A stretch of DNA of 64,000 bases from Streptomyces sp. NRRL S-340 (GCF_000720185.1 NZ_JOIY01000008.1:62001-126000); one strand, 5' to 3'. Positions 7,624 through 16,488 are shown, counted from the first letter of the stretch. Made by a program: numbers and translations. Notes: generated by a model from the sequence alone, not told the origin.

Positions 7624-8736
7624 TCAAGGCTGCACCGGAGGTCGCCCGGCGGTCTCCGGTGCGCCCGGCGCCGCGTGCGGGGCGGGCGCGGGCGTCGGGC
7701 GCGTCCCGGTGGCCTGCGGGCCGGGCACGGGGGATTGCCGGAGCGAGGCGGACGCGGGGGAGTGTCCGGGCGGGGCGGACGTGGGGGAGCCGGAGCACCC
7801 GAAGGACGAGGGGACCGGCACGGCTTCCCGTGCCGGGGCCGTGCGCTGCGGCGGGCGGCGCCGGGCGAACCACAGCACGGCGACCGTGTAGAGCGCGACG
7901 CCCGCGAGGTCGATCACGACGATGGGCAAGGTCGCGTCGGCGGCCGTCTCCTCGCTGCTGAGGCCGTCGACGGCCGCCGCCGACAGGCCGAATGCCAGAA
8001 GGTTGTTGACCGCGTGCAGACCGATGGCCGCCTCCAGACCGCCGGTGCGAACGGTCAGCCCCCCGGCGAGCAGCCCGAAGACGACGAGTTCGGCGAAGCC
8101 CCACAGCGTGCCCCAGCCGTGAGCGGCTGCGAAGAGCACGGCCTGCGGCGCCACCGCACACCACGGTGAGCGGAAGAAGGCGCCCACGGACTGCAGCAGC
8201 CAGCCCCGGAAGACGTACTCCTCGGCGGCCGACTGCAGGGGAACCAGGACGACGAGCATCGCCATCGCGGGCAGGAACGCCTCCGGGCGCGCCCACCCGG
8301 ACGGTGCCACGTCCTGCCCCGGCAGCAGCAGTACGACCCCGAAGGACAGGGCGAGTACCGGCAGCGCCACCAGGACGCAGAGCCCCAGCCACCGCCACCG
8401 CAGCCCGCCGGCGACCGACGACGCCGTACCGGCCGGACGGCGGCCGATCCAGCCCGCGGCCAGCAGGACGAACGGTATGACGGAGGCGATCAGCAGCAGA
8501 TCGACGGCCGTGTTCGCCACCGGCCCGAAGTCGGCGAGGCCGTCCCGGTCCTCCGGGTAGCCGCCGATGTCACCGATCACGGCCGCGAGAAGGAGGATCA
8601 GCCCCAGCGCCGTCGTCCAGGCGGCGCCGATGAACAGCGTTCCCGTCACCGGCCGCCACCAGCGGTAGCGGCGCGAGACACGGGCAAGCCGGTGGAACGG
8701 GAGCGGCGGTGCGCAGGGCGGAGGCGAGAACTTCAT
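7624..8736 (-). CDS. CPBP-family intramembrane metalloprotease
   Basis: A 370-residue polytopic membrane protein with about eight helices and the CPBP (Abi/CAAX-protease-like) motifs: EEYVFR at residues 172-177, FAAAHG in the next helix, and LHAVNN further on. These Glu and His residues form the predicted catalytic site. The C-terminal ~70 residues are Pro/Ala-rich and probably cytosolic. The start is ATG at 8734-8736 (a GTG two codons upstream is possible); the ribosome site is weak. Divergent from the double histidine kinase across a 138-bp gap with a strong palindrome, so it may be a target of that system. Confidence 0.88.
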   Translation of the reverse strand: MKFSPPPCAPPLPFHRLARVSRRYRWWRPVTGTLFIGAAWTTALGLILLLAAVIGDIGGYPEDRDGLADFGPVANTAVDLLLIASVIPFVLLAAGWIGRRPAGTASSVAGGLRWRWLGLCVLVALPVLALSFGVVLLLPGQDVAPSGWARPEAFLPAMAMLVVLVPLQSAAEEYVFRGWLLQSVGAFFRSPWCAVAPQAVLFAAAHGWGTLWGFAELVVFGLLAGGLTVRTGGLEAAIGLHAVNNLLAFGLSAAAVDGLSSEETAADATLPIVVIDLAGVALYTVAVLWFARRRPPQRTAPAREAVPVPSSFGCSGSPTSAPPGHSPASASLRQSPVPGPQATGTRPTPAPAPHAAPGAPETAGRPPVQP

Positions 8737-8791
8737 GATCACAACTTGCCCGAGCGGCCGTCCCCCGTCATCGGCCGTGCGCAGGATCCAC

Positions 8792-8813
8792 GTCTCTACC
8801 CAAAGGTAGAGAC
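8792..8813. promoter_or_regulatory. Strong palindrome, probable response-regulator operator
   Basis: A perfect 9-bp inverted repeat (GTCTCTACC and its complement) separated by CAAA lies between the divergent CPBP and histidine-kinase genes, 61 bp before the kinase start. Streptomycete NarL-type systems often bind such sequences at their own promoters, so autoregulation and control of the CPBP gene are plausible. Inference from symmetry and position. Confidence 0.55.
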
Positions 8814-8874
8814 GGTCCCGGCCGGGGAGGGCGTGCGCCGGGCGGTCCGGCGGCGCCGTAGGCTCGGCCCGGAC

Positions 8875-11235
8875 ATGGAGACGATACGCAACTGGCTGCC
8901 TCCTGCGATGATCGCGGCGGCCGAGGCCGCCTGGCTGGGCCCCGGCGCCGCCTGGGCCGGAGAAGCCGCCCCGGGAGCGGCGGGCGCCGCCGGCGCGGTG
9001 TGCGCCCTGGCCGTCCAGACGGCCGCCCTGGGCCACCGCCGCCGGACACCGGTGGGGGCGCTGGCGTGGACGGTCGCCGCTTCCGTCCTGGGACAGCTGT
9101 CCTGGCCGGACGGGTACCTCGGCATCGGCACGCTGGCCGCGCTGTACTCCCTGGCGGTCCTCCGCCCCGCCTCCGTGACCGTGCGGGCTGCGGCGGCGGT
9201 GATCGGTACGGAATGGCTGCTGTCCCTCCTGCGTGTCGGCCCGCACCCCGCGCTCGTACCGGAACTGGTGCTCAGCACGGTCGTCTACGCGCTCTGTGCG
9301 GGACTCGGTGAGAGGCGGCGGCAATGGCTCGCCGGGCGGCTCACCGCGGCCCGGCGGCTGGCCACCGCCGAGGACGGCAGACGGCGGGCGGGTGAGACCG
9401 AACGCGCGCGTCTCGCCCGGGAACTGCACGACGTGAGCGCCCATCACCTGACGTCCGTCGTCGTCACCGTGGACGCCGCCCGTCGGCTCGGCGGCAGCAG
9501 ACCCGGCCTGCGGGCGGAGGCTCTCGCGTTCGCGGAGCGCACCGGCACCGAAACCCTCACCGCTCTGAGGGGACTGGTCGGCCTGCTCCAGGACGCGGAG
9601 CGGCCCGGCCCACCGCAGCCGATGACCGCACGGATGCGGGAACTCGTCGCCGAGTTCGGCAGACTCGGCCGCCCCATCGCCACGGAGATCCCTCCCGACC
9701 TGGCGGGCCCGGCCGCTGAGGCCGCTTGGGGCATCCTTCGCGAAGCCCTCACCAACGTGCTGCGCCACGCGCCCGGCACGGCCGTGCGGGTGTGCCTGCG
9801 GCGCTCCGGCGGGCAGCTCCTGCTGGCGGTGGACAACACCGCGCCGCGCCCCGCCGGCACACCGCGCCCGGCAGCCGCACTGGGCGCGGGCCGGGGGATC
9901 GACGGCATGCGGAGGCGGGCGGCCGCGGCCGGCGGGCGGCTGACCGCGGGACCCGGCCCCGACGGCGGCTGGCAGGTGCGGGCGGCGCTGCCCGACGACA
10001 CCGTCCCGCAGCCCGCGACCACCGCACCCCGGCGCCGCGACGCACTGCGCGTACAGCGCCTGTGCGACCCGGCGCTCACCGCCGCCGCCGGTACTCTGCC
10101 CCTGTTCGTGGCCCTCGCCGACATGGAGAACCGGACGGACACCGGCCACCGGACCGGCGTCGGCCGTCTGGCCGTCCTCGCCCTGCTGGCCGCCGTGCAC
10201 GCACTGCCGCTGCTGTGGCGGCGGCGCGCACCCCGGGCCGCCCTCGCCGGCGTACTGACAGCGGCCTGGCTGTGGCCGCCGGCCGTCGCCTGCTCACTCC
10301 TGCCCGCCCCGATGGCACAGTTCCTCGCCGCAGGCCTCGTCGCCGAAGCGCTCGCGGTCTACGCCGTCGCGGTGTACGGCCCCCGCCCCGCCGGCACCTG
10401 GCCACTGGCCTTGGTGGCCTCGGCCGCCGTGGCGGCGGTGCTGCCGGTCACGGCCGGCGCCGACGGGACGCTCGGCGGCCTACCCGCCTCGTGGACCTCG
10501 GCCCTCGTCATCACCGCGGTGACATGGGCCCTGCTGACACCGGCGTTCGCGCTGCTGTGGACCACCGGACTGGCGGTCCGGCGCCGCCGGCTGCGCGTGC
10601 TGGCGCGCGAGGACCACGCGCTCGCCAGTTCGGCACGGCAGGCCGCCCTCGCGGCGGACGCCGAACGGCGGCGGCTGGCGGCGAAACTGCGCGAAGCGGT
10701 CCTGGACCGCACCGCCGGCGTCGCCGAGAACGCCGCTCACGGACGGCTGGAAGACGTCGCCGACGCGGCACGCTCAGCCCTCGCCGCGATGCGCGAGCTG
10801 CTCCACAGTCTCGACGGAGCCGACCAGCGCGGTCAGCGGCTCGCACCGTCGCCCACCGCCGCCGACCTCGGAGCACTGTGCCGCCGGCTGCGGGCGGCGG
10901 GACGGGACGTACGGCTGCGCGGCCTGACCGGCGCGGCCGAGGAACTACCGCCGTCAGTGGGACTGTTGGCGTACCGGATGGCGGCGTCCGCCCTCGACGC
11001 CGGTGACCGGGGGCCGGCCCGGGTCACCCTCCGCCGGCGCCGCGCTACCCTGCACATCACGGTGTCAGGAGTACCCCTCGCGGTCACCGGGCCGGTCGCG
11101 GAACGCCTGCGGGTGCAGGCCGACGCGGGAGAGGGACGGATCACCTTCGCTCCGACCGGTACCGTGCAGGTGTCACTCCCCGTCTCACCGCGATCCACTC
11201 CGACTCAGGAGGTGCCGCCGTCACCACACATGTGA
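8875..11235 (+). CDS. Tandemly duplicated sensor histidine kinase
   Basis: A 786-residue membrane sensor of the NarL/DesK class (HisKA_3 plus HATPase) that carries the module twice. Residues ~1-150 form a membrane domain. The first kinase has ARLARELHDVSAHHL with phospho-acceptor His185, the N-box LREALTNVLRHAPG and the GRGIDGMRRR G-box. From about residue 385 a second membrane domain of the same type begins, then a second dimerisation helix (near 595-620). There the acceptor His is gone (AERRRLAAKLREAVLD) and the ATPase motifs are eroded, so the second half is a pseudokinase. The start is the ATG at 8875; upstream in-frame codons cross the palindrome. Its stop overlaps the regulator start, so the pair is coupled. 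Confidence 0.9.
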   Translation: METIRNWLPPAMIAAAEAAWLGPGAAWAGEAAPGAAGAAGAVCALAVQTAALGHRRRTPVGALAWTVAASVLGQLSWPDGYLGIGTLAALYSLAVLRPASVTVRAAAAVIGTEWLLSLLRVGPHPALVPELVLSTVVYALCAGLGERRRQWLAGRLTAARRLATAEDGRRRAGETERARLARELHDVSAHHLTSVVVTVDAARRLGGSRPGLRAEALAFAERTGTETLTALRGLVGLLQDAERPGPPQPMTARMRELVAEFGRLGRPIATEIPPDLAGPAAEAAWGILREALTNVLRHAPGTAVRVCLRRSGGQLLLAVDNTAPRPAGTPRPAAALGAGRGIDGMRRRAAAAGGRLTAGPGPDGGWQVRAALPDDTVPQPATTAPRRRDALRVQRLCDPALTAAAGTLPLFVALADMENRTDTGHRTGVGRLAVLALLAAVHALPLLWRRRAPRAALAGVLTAAWLWPPAVACSLLPAPMAQFLAAGLVAEALAVYAVAVYGPRPAGTWPLALVASAAVAAVLPVTAGADGTLGGLPASWTSALVITAVTWALLTPAFALLWTTGLAVRRRRLRVLAREDHALASSARQAALAADAERRRLAAKLREAVLDRTAGVAENAAHGRLEDVADAARSALAAMRELLHSLDGADQRGQRLAPSPTAADLGALCRRLRAAGRDVRLRGLTGAAEELPPSVGLLAYRMAASALDAGDRGPARVTLRRRRATLHITVSGVPLAVTGPVAERLRVQADAGEGRITFAPTGTVQVSLPVSPRSTPTQEVPPSPHM

Positions 11236-11891
11236 TGGTCGTCGACGACCAGGCGGTGGTCCGCGCCGGTTTCGCGGCCATGGTGGACGCCGAACCCGAC
11301 CTGACGGTCGTGGCGGAGGCGGGCGACGGGGCGTCAGCGGTGGAACTCGCGGCGGCCCGGGCACCCGATCTCGTCCTGATGGACATCCGCATGCCCGGCA
11401 TGGACGGACTCACCGCCACCCGTCTCATCACCGGGCTGGAGACCCGGCCCAGGGTGCTGGTGCTCACGACGTTCGATCTCGACGAGTACGTGTACGAGGC
11501 CCTGCGGGCCGGTGCGTCCGGCTTCCTGCTCAAGGACGCTCAGCCGGAGGAACTGCTGACCGCCGTCCGGGTGGTGGCCGCAGGCGACGGCATCCTCGCC
11601 CCCGGCGTCACCCGCCGGCTCATCGACACCTTCGCCCGGGGCGGCTCGCTGCCGCCTCCGGCGCCCGCGTTCCTGGCCCGGCTCACCCCGCGCGAGCGCG
11701 AGGTGCTCCTGCAGATCGCCTCGGGCAGGACCAACGCCGAGATCGGCACCGAACTCGGCGTGGCCACGGGAACGGTCAAGACGCATGTGAACGCCCTCCT
11801 GGCCAAACTCGGCCTGCGCGACCGGGTACAGGCGACGATCCTGGCGTACGAGAGCGGTCTGATCCGGCCCGGTGGCACGCCCGCCGTGTGA
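11235..11891 (+). CDS. NarL/LuxR-type response regulator
   Basis: A 218-residue DNA-binding response regulator. The receiver has VVDDQAVVR, the phospho-acceptor in LVLMDIRMPGMDG and the Lys in GFLLKDAQ. The C-terminal LuxR helix-turn-helix is LTPREREVLLQIASGRTNAE followed by TVKTHVNALLAKL. The frame opens at GTG 11232/ATG 11235, overlapping the kinase stop. However, the best ribosome site (AGGAGG at 11207-11212) lies 7 nt before an in-frame GTC, suggesting an ancestral GTG start at 11220 that has mutated. Partner of the upstream duplicated kinase; likely regulates the 8.7-8.9 kb divergent promoter. Confidence 0.9.
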   Translation: MVVDDQAVVRAGFAAMVDAEPDLTVVAEAGDGASAVELAAARAPDLVLMDIRMPGMDGLTATRLITGLETRPRVLVLTTFDLDEYVYEALRAGASGFLLKDAQPEELLTAVRVVAAGDGILAPGVTRRLIDTFARGGSLPPPAPAFLARLTPREREVLLQIASGRTNAEIGTELGVATGTVKTHVNALLAKLGLRDRVQATILAYESGLIRPGGTPAV

Positions 11892-12299
11892 CCCGGCCGG
11901 CCCGCGCACGGCTGACCACCGGTCCTGCGGCCGCCGAGGCCGCCGGGGATGTTGATGCCGCCGCGGGGCGTCGATGCCGCCGAGGACGCCGGTGGCGCCC
12001 AGTGCCTCGGGGATGCCGATGCGGCTGACGCCGCCGAGGACGCCGATGCCGCCCACGGCGCCATGCCGTCGCTGATGTCGCCTGCCGCGCCTGCCGTCCC
12101 CGTTCGCGAAACCTTCGGTGCGTTCCGGGAACAGCCGGTTCGGCCGGCAGCGTTGCACGGACCGGGGGACCGGGACAGCACGGGCGGGGAGCGCGGAAGG
12201 CGCGAGGTCGTCGCCGACGCAGGATCCGGGCCCTCCCGGGTCCGCGGTACGTTCGCCGCGCACCCGGACCGACACGCGAGTCCCCAGGAGGATTGTCTG
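11892..12299. other. Non-coding gap with imperfect repeats
   Basis: A 408-bp gap before the PIG-L gene. At 11950-12065 it contains imperfect repeats around CGCCGAGGACGCC. Read on the reverse strand they give Gly-rich segments (VLGGV, VLGGID), but no frame with a start, ribosome site and consistent codon use was found. The ribosome site for the next gene (AGGAGG) is at its end. Confidence 0.5.
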
Positions 12300-13133
12300 A
12301 TGACTGACCGGCCCTTGACGCTCATGGCGGTGCACGCCCACCCCGACGACGAGGCCACCGGAACCGGAGGAGTCCTCGCGCGGTACGCGGCGGAGGGCAT
12401 GCGCACGGTTCTCGTGACGTGTACCGACGGCCGTTGCGGGGACGGGCCGGGAGGTGTCAAGCCGGGCGATCCGGGACACGATCCGCAGGCCGTCGCCCTG
12501 ATGCGCCGTCAGGAACTGGAGGCGAGCTGTGAGGTCCTGAAGATCAGCGACCTGGAGATGCTGGACTACGCCGACTCCGGGATGATGGGCTGGCCGAGCA
12601 ATGACACCCCCGGGTCCTTCTGGCAGACGCCCGTGGAAGAAGGCGCCGCCCGCCTCGCGGAACTCATGCGGCACTACCGGCCCGACGTGGTCGTCACCTA
12701 CGACGAGAACGGCTTCTACGGGCACCCCGACCACATCCAGGCCCACCGCATCACCATGGCGGCACTGGAGATGACCGAGCTGACCCCGAAGGTGTACTGG
12801 ACGACGATGCCCCGCTCGGCGATGCGGCGGTTCGGCGAGGTCATGCGCGAGTTCCACGAGGACATGCCGGAGCCGGATCCCGCCGAGGCCGCCGCGATGG
12901 CCGAGATAGGCCTCCCCGACGAGGAGATCACGACCTGGGTGGACACCACCGCGTTCAGCGGCCAGAAGTTCGACGCACTGGCCGCGCACGCCAGTCAGGG
13001 CGAGAACATCTTCTTCCTCAAAATGGGCCGGGAGCGGTTCGGCGAGTTGATGGGCATGGAGACCTTCGTACGGGTCCGGGACACGACCGGAGCGGCCCTA
13101 CCTGAGAACGACCTCTTCGCCGGACTGCACTGA
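12300..13133 (+). CDS. PIG-L/Mca-like deacetylase or amidase
   Basis: A 277-residue zinc hydrolase of the PIG-L (LmbE-like) superfamily, which includes the mycothiol enzymes MshB and Mca. The N-terminal MAVHAHPDDEATGTGG carries the zinc ligands (HPDD). The second motif VVTYDENGFYGHPDHIQAHR closely resembles mycothiol S-conjugate amidase. The MLDYADSGMMGWP segment is also Mca-like. The start is the ATG behind AGGAGG at 9-nt spacing. Likely removes an N-acyl group from GlcNAc-containing thiol conjugates or a related glycoside; the exact substrate cannot be read from sequence. Single-gene unit. Confidence 0.85.
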   Translation: MTDRPLTLMAVHAHPDDEATGTGGVLARYAAEGMRTVLVTCTDGRCGDGPGGVKPGDPGHDPQAVALMRRQELEASCEVLKISDLEMLDYADSGMMGWPSNDTPGSFWQTPVEEGAARLAELMRHYRPDVVVTYDENGFYGHPDHIQAHRITMAALEMTELTPKVYWTTMPRSAMRRFGEVMREFHEDMPEPDPAEAAAMAEIGLPDEEITTWVDTTAFSGQKFDALAAHASQGENIFFLKMGRERFGELMGMETFVRVRDTTGAALPENDLFAGLH

Positions 13134-13409
13134 TCCGGCGGGCAGAGGTCGGCTTTTCCGGTCTCTGATCCTGAGAACACCAGATCCACGACAGCGCGCG
13201 CAGCCGCCGAGTGGGGGGCAGGGCGGCCCGCGCCGCCCTGCCCCCTGGGCGCGCCGCCGGCCGGAGCACGCCGGCGAAGCGCCGGATGACCGTCACGGCC
13301 GGCACGGACTGCCGTCGACCTCGGCCAACGCCCCTCCGGTACCGGGGCTGGACGTGCCGTCGCGGCAGCAGATGCGTCGGGGGCCCCCGGGGGGGCCTGC
13401 AGTCAGTGG

Positions 13410-13755
13410 GACGTGACGCCGTGATGGTGCCGCGCAGGGCCGCTGTGATGTCCACCCGGGACTTGAGGTGGACAAGGGATGCGTCGCGTTCCCCGGGGAT
13501 CAGCGATGTGGGATCGTAGGCCGGCGTCGTGGCCACGTTGGTGGTCAGACCTACGTCCTTCAAGCCGACTGCGTCGAGAGCCGTCCTGAGCTTTTCGTAG
13601 CGAGGTACGTCCGCTCGGGGGTTGCCGGCGCCGTTCGGGAAAACGGGCACGGCGAAGCCGGTTCACCCGATGTCCTGCAGTTTCCTCATGTGCCTGACGG
13701 CGCCCTCGGCGTGCCGGGGGTCACCCGGGCGCAGGTTGACGGTGAACATGAAGAA
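13410..13755 (-). pseudogene. Decayed sugar-isomerase-like TIM-barrel gene
   Basis: On the reverse strand, about 110 codons read as the N-terminal part of a xylose-isomerase-like TIM-barrel protein. The order is MFTVNLRPGDPRHAEGAVRH, MRKLQDIG, an in-frame TGA at 13663-13665, TGFAVPVF, YEKLRTALDAVGL, and VHLKSRVDITAA. After ~13410 the similarity ends, so the gene also lost most of its 3' part. It lies 30 bp after the iolE stop in the same direction and was probably the last gene of that operon, a second keto-sugar isomerase/epimerase or lyase. Family assignment rests on recognition of the pattern. Confidence 0.6.
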
Positions 13756-13784
13756 GCTGCGACAGATGTGCTGTGTACTCCTCG

Positions 13785-14702
13785 TCACCATCCCAGGACT
13801 TCGCTGAGGTAACCACGGGCCATCTTGGCGTACTTCAGCGGGTGTGCCGTCGCCGGGTCCTGTTCGGCCTCGACGACCAGCCATCCCTCGTAGCCGGCTT
13901 CCCCCAGCGTCGAAAGGATGGGCTTGAAGTCGATCGCGCCTTCCGAGTCTCCGGGAACGGTGAAGACGCCCTGAAGGATTCCCTCCTGGAAGGACAGGTG
14001 GTCGCTCTTCACCTTGTCGGCCACGGACTGGCGGACGTTCTTGAGGTGAACGTGCTTAATCCGCTGCTTGTGTCTTTCCGCGGCCTTGAGTGGGTTGTCG
14101 CCCGCGAACTGGAGATGTCCGGTGTCGAACAGCAGATGCACATGGTCCGGGTTGGTGTGCGCCATCAACCTGTCGATGTCTTCGGCCGTCTGCACGCCAG
14201 TGCCCATGTGATGGTGGTAGCACAGCTGCATCTTGTTGTCCGCGGCCAGCTTGCCGATTTCGTTGAGCCCGCTGGTGAGGAGATCCCACTCTTCGTCGGT
14301 GAACTCGGGGCGGTGCTTGAAAACCGGGATGGGCTGCAGGTGGGACGACAGTCCGAATTCTGCGACCACGATGTCCCTGCCGCCCACTTTCTCGAGGAAC
14401 TTCAGTTGCCTCTTGAAGTTTTCGACGGTCCGGTCTTTTTCGCCGATGGTGAAGTAGGTGCTCACCCAGGGCTCGGACACCTTCAGACCACGCAGGTCGA
14501 GTGCTTCCTTGAGCACGGCGGGGTCGGAAGGGTACTTGTGACCGATGCTGCAGCCCTGGAATCCCGCGAGCGCCATCTCGCTCACGCATTGCTCGAACGG
14601 GATCCCGATGTCGATCAGCGGGAAGTCGTCGTTCCACCACAGTGTCGGCGTTACGCCGAGTGATACCTTGTCGCGACCCAGGTTCGGGACAGTGCTGGTC
14701 AT
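13785..14702 (-). CDS. iolE: Inosose dehydratase (IolE type)
   Basis: A 305-residue TIM-barrel enzyme of the AP-endonuclease-2 fold. It matches the enterobacterial-type myo-inosose-2 dehydratase very well: VSEMALAGFQG, KYPSDPAVLKEALDLRGL, FTDEEWDLL, YHHHMGTGVQTAEDIDRLM, LLFDTGH, HVHLKNVR, TVPGDSEGAIDF and WLVVEAEQDPA. The metal ligands E, D, H and E fall in those motifs. It removes water from 2-keto-myo-inositol, or possibly from another keto-sugar made by the upstream dehydrogenase. The start ATG overlaps the stop of the upstream gene (ATGA) and has AGGAGG before it, showing translational coupling. No other inositol genes (iolB/C/D/G) are in the window. Confidence 0.9.
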   Translation of the reverse strand: MTSTVPNLGRDKVSLGVTPTLWWNDDFPLIDIGIPFEQCVSEMALAGFQGCSIGHKYPSDPAVLKEALDLRGLKVSEPWVSTYFTIGEKDRTVENFKRQLKFLEKVGGRDIVVAEFGLSSHLQPIPVFKHRPEFTDEEWDLLTSGLNEIGKLAADNKMQLCYHHHMGTGVQTAEDIDRLMAHTNPDHVHLLFDTGHLQFAGDNPLKAAERHKQRIKHVHLKNVRQSVADKVKSDHLSFQEGILQGVFTVPGDSEGAIDFKPILSTLGEAGYEGWLVVEAEQDPATAHPLKYAKMARGYLSEVLGW

Positions 14703-15265
14703 GACACTTCCTCCTCTTGGCAGTCCTCGAATGTGGGCGGAGTGGCCCACGATCCGTAGCCCGGTGCCTTCGCGCCGGATGGATGGGCACCGATGGCCCG
14801 CCACAACAGGCCCTCGGTGTAGGCGTCGGAGGAGACGACGAACAGGGGTTTGCGTCCGTCTCCGCCGTGCGCGGGGTCTTCCCCGTCCTGGTCTTGTCCG
14901 GACATGGCCTGCCAGAACCGGCTTCCCCCGGGCCGGCTGTCGTCCGGGACGGCGGGCTTCGCTCCGCTCCGTCCGGGCGCCGTCCAGGCCGCCACGTCCA
15001 TGCGTCCCACCAGTTCCGGGCCGTACCAGACGCCGACATACCAGAGCTTGATGATGCTTTTCACCACCGGATCGGCGGGGGCGGCAGAGGGATCGGAAGC
15101 CATCGCCTTCTCGATCGCATCCAAGCCTTCTTGATCCACCACCGTCTTGTAGTACACCTCCGCCTGACCGGTTCCCCACAGGTCGAACTCGCTGAACCCG
15201 GTCACAGTGGCAGAGAACTTCACGAAATCACGCAGCTTCTTTTCTGCGTCCGTGCTGTGCGTCAC
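14699..15265 (-). CDS. FAD-dependent sorbitol dehydrogenase small-subunit-like protein
   Basis: A 188-residue protein of the FAD-SLDH/gluconate 2-dehydrogenase subunit 3 group, the small partner of membrane sugar dehydrogenases (GMC type). The conserved N-terminal portion is FVKFSATVTGFSEFDLWGTG followed by AEVYYKTVV. The C-terminus has WYVGVWYGPEL and YTEGLLWRAIGAHP. Unlike most relatives it has no Tat or Sec signal, so the complex is probably cytoplasmic. It overlaps both neighbours by 4 bp (ATGA), fixing it within the GMC operon, where it likely serves as the small subunit of the 16489-18402 dehydrogenase. Confidence 0.8.
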   Translation of the reverse strand: MTHSTDAEKKLRDFVKFSATVTGFSEFDLWGTGQAEVYYKTVVDQEGLDAIEKAMASDPSAAPADPVVKSIIKLWYVGVWYGPELVGRMDVAAWTAPGRSGAKPAVPDDSRPGGSRFWQAMSGQDQDGEDPAHGGDGRKPLFVVSSDAYTEGLLWRAIGAHPSGAKAPGYGSWATPPTFEDCQEEEVS

Positions 15266-16422
15266 GATCCCGCCTCCTTCGACAGCTCGAATGTCGGGCC
15301 GGCGTTCGCCCCTGGATGCCCTGTGAGCGGGTTGCGGACGAGTCGGTGCATACTGTCGCGCATCCGGAACATCTCCCAGACCGCTTTGAGCAGAAGGTCG
15401 GGCTGGCCGTTGAAGGCCAGATTGATGCTCGTCAGGAAGGTGGCGTAGAACTGGTTGAATTCCCTGGCCGCCGCCAGGATCTCCGGGTCTCCCGCGAGGT
15501 CCGCCAGCTTGATGTCCGGCTTCACCGGATAGACCGCATCCCAGTCGACGTTCAGATCCGGGCCGGAAGGCTCGCCCGGCTCATCGCCCTTCTGGTAGTA
15601 CCTCCCCTTTTCCAGCTGCTGGAACCTGTAGTAGTGGGCGATCTCGTCCTGGCTGTCGAAGATGCCACCGTGCAGCCCTTCACCCTGCTCCGCGACGAGG
15701 GTGAGCGCCGCGACTGCGGTGTCGCGGCCGGTCACCTTGATCACGTCGCCGCCACCGGAGTAGAAGTACTCGGGAGTCACCTGGCGAGCTGGATCGCCGG
15801 TGAAAATCGTCTTCCCTGCCTTACGGGCCTGGTCCTCCAGGTGGTTGATTCCCCGGATGATCTCCTCGTAGAACTCACCGATACTCAGGAAACGCTCGGT
15901 GGGTTCTCCGGGGACGAGGCCGAAGGTTGCCCCGGACTCCTCGAGTTCCGCCAATTTCTCCGATGACGGCGCCGCGCCGTTGGACGTCAGTCCGAGGGCC
16001 GCCCAGTCCACCGGTACGAACCTGTCTTCCTCGGTATCCGCCTCCACCGGCTTCTCGATCTTCAGGAACGTGTCGAGAGCCTCCTGCGAGAACGGCCGGA
16101 GATGCACCTCGAAGTAGTCGGGACCGCACGGCAGTCGCGTCGGATAATTCGGTACGAAGTTCGGCTTGGTGAGGTCCGGCGTCCCGCCCACGGCGTTCAT
16201 GACGTTCGCGACCAGGGTGAGGTGCAGCATCTCCTCGACGGCCACGACCCTGATGACATGCCAGGCGTCCGAGTTCTTCCCCGGATGCAGCGAGTAGAGC
16301 GCGGTCAGGTAGGGCGGGAGCGTTGCATGCTCCAGCTGGAGCCCCTTGTACAGGTATTCGTGCAGCTCCTCGATGGTCTGGATCTTGGGGTCCGGAGCGG
16401 GCTCTGATGCTGAAACGGACAT
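15262..16422 (-). CDS. VioB/iminophenylpyruvate dimer synthase-type ferritin-like protein
   Basis: A 386-residue protein with the ferritin-like four-helix domain found in VioB/RebD-type enzymes and many uncharacterised proteins. The diagnostic helices are LQLEHATLPPYLTALYSL (near residue 33-50), VVAVEEMLHLTLVANVM with the metal-ligand Glu and His (near 60-77), then GGTPDL. Later FDSQDEIAHYYRFQQLEKGRY carries the second ligand set. It may use a diiron or haem-linked site for oxygen or peroxide chemistry. It ends by a 4-bp overlap with the small-subunit gene and starts 66 bp after the GMC gene. Its role here is unknown; it might handle reduced oxygen formed by the dehydrogenase. Confidence 0.8.
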   Translation of the reverse strand: MSVSASEPAPDPKIQTIEELHEYLYKGLQLEHATLPPYLTALYSLHPGKNSDAWHVIRVVAVEEMLHLTLVANVMNAVGGTPDLTKPNFVPNYPTRLPCGPDYFEVHLRPFSQEALDTFLKIEKPVEADTEEDRFVPVDWAALGLTSNGAAPSSEKLAELEESGATFGLVPGEPTERFLSIGEFYEEIIRGINHLEDQARKAGKTIFTGDPARQVTPEYFYSGGGDVIKVTGRDTAVAALTLVAEQGEGLHGGIFDSQDEIAHYYRFQQLEKGRYYQKGDEPGEPSGPDLNVDWDAVYPVKPDIKLADLAGDPEILAAAREFNQFYATFLTSINLAFNGQPDLLLKAVWEMFRMRDSMHRLVRNPLTGHPGANAGPTFELSKEAGS

Positions 16423-16488
16423 GTTCCCCCAATCGTGGGCGGTGGGCGGTGGGCGGTGTCGCGTTCAACCCGCCGTTCTGCAAGCCGT

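Noticed and set aside
8737..10200. N-terminal extension of the CPBP gene to ~858 residues
   Set aside because: The extension is antisense to the histidine kinase and has no membrane or protease motif; the natural start is near 8736.
11949..12299. Longer N-terminus for the PIG-L protein
   Set aside because: The extension is low-complexity and lacks conservation-like motifs; AGGAGG before ATG 12300 and the MAVHAHPDD start decide the shorter form.
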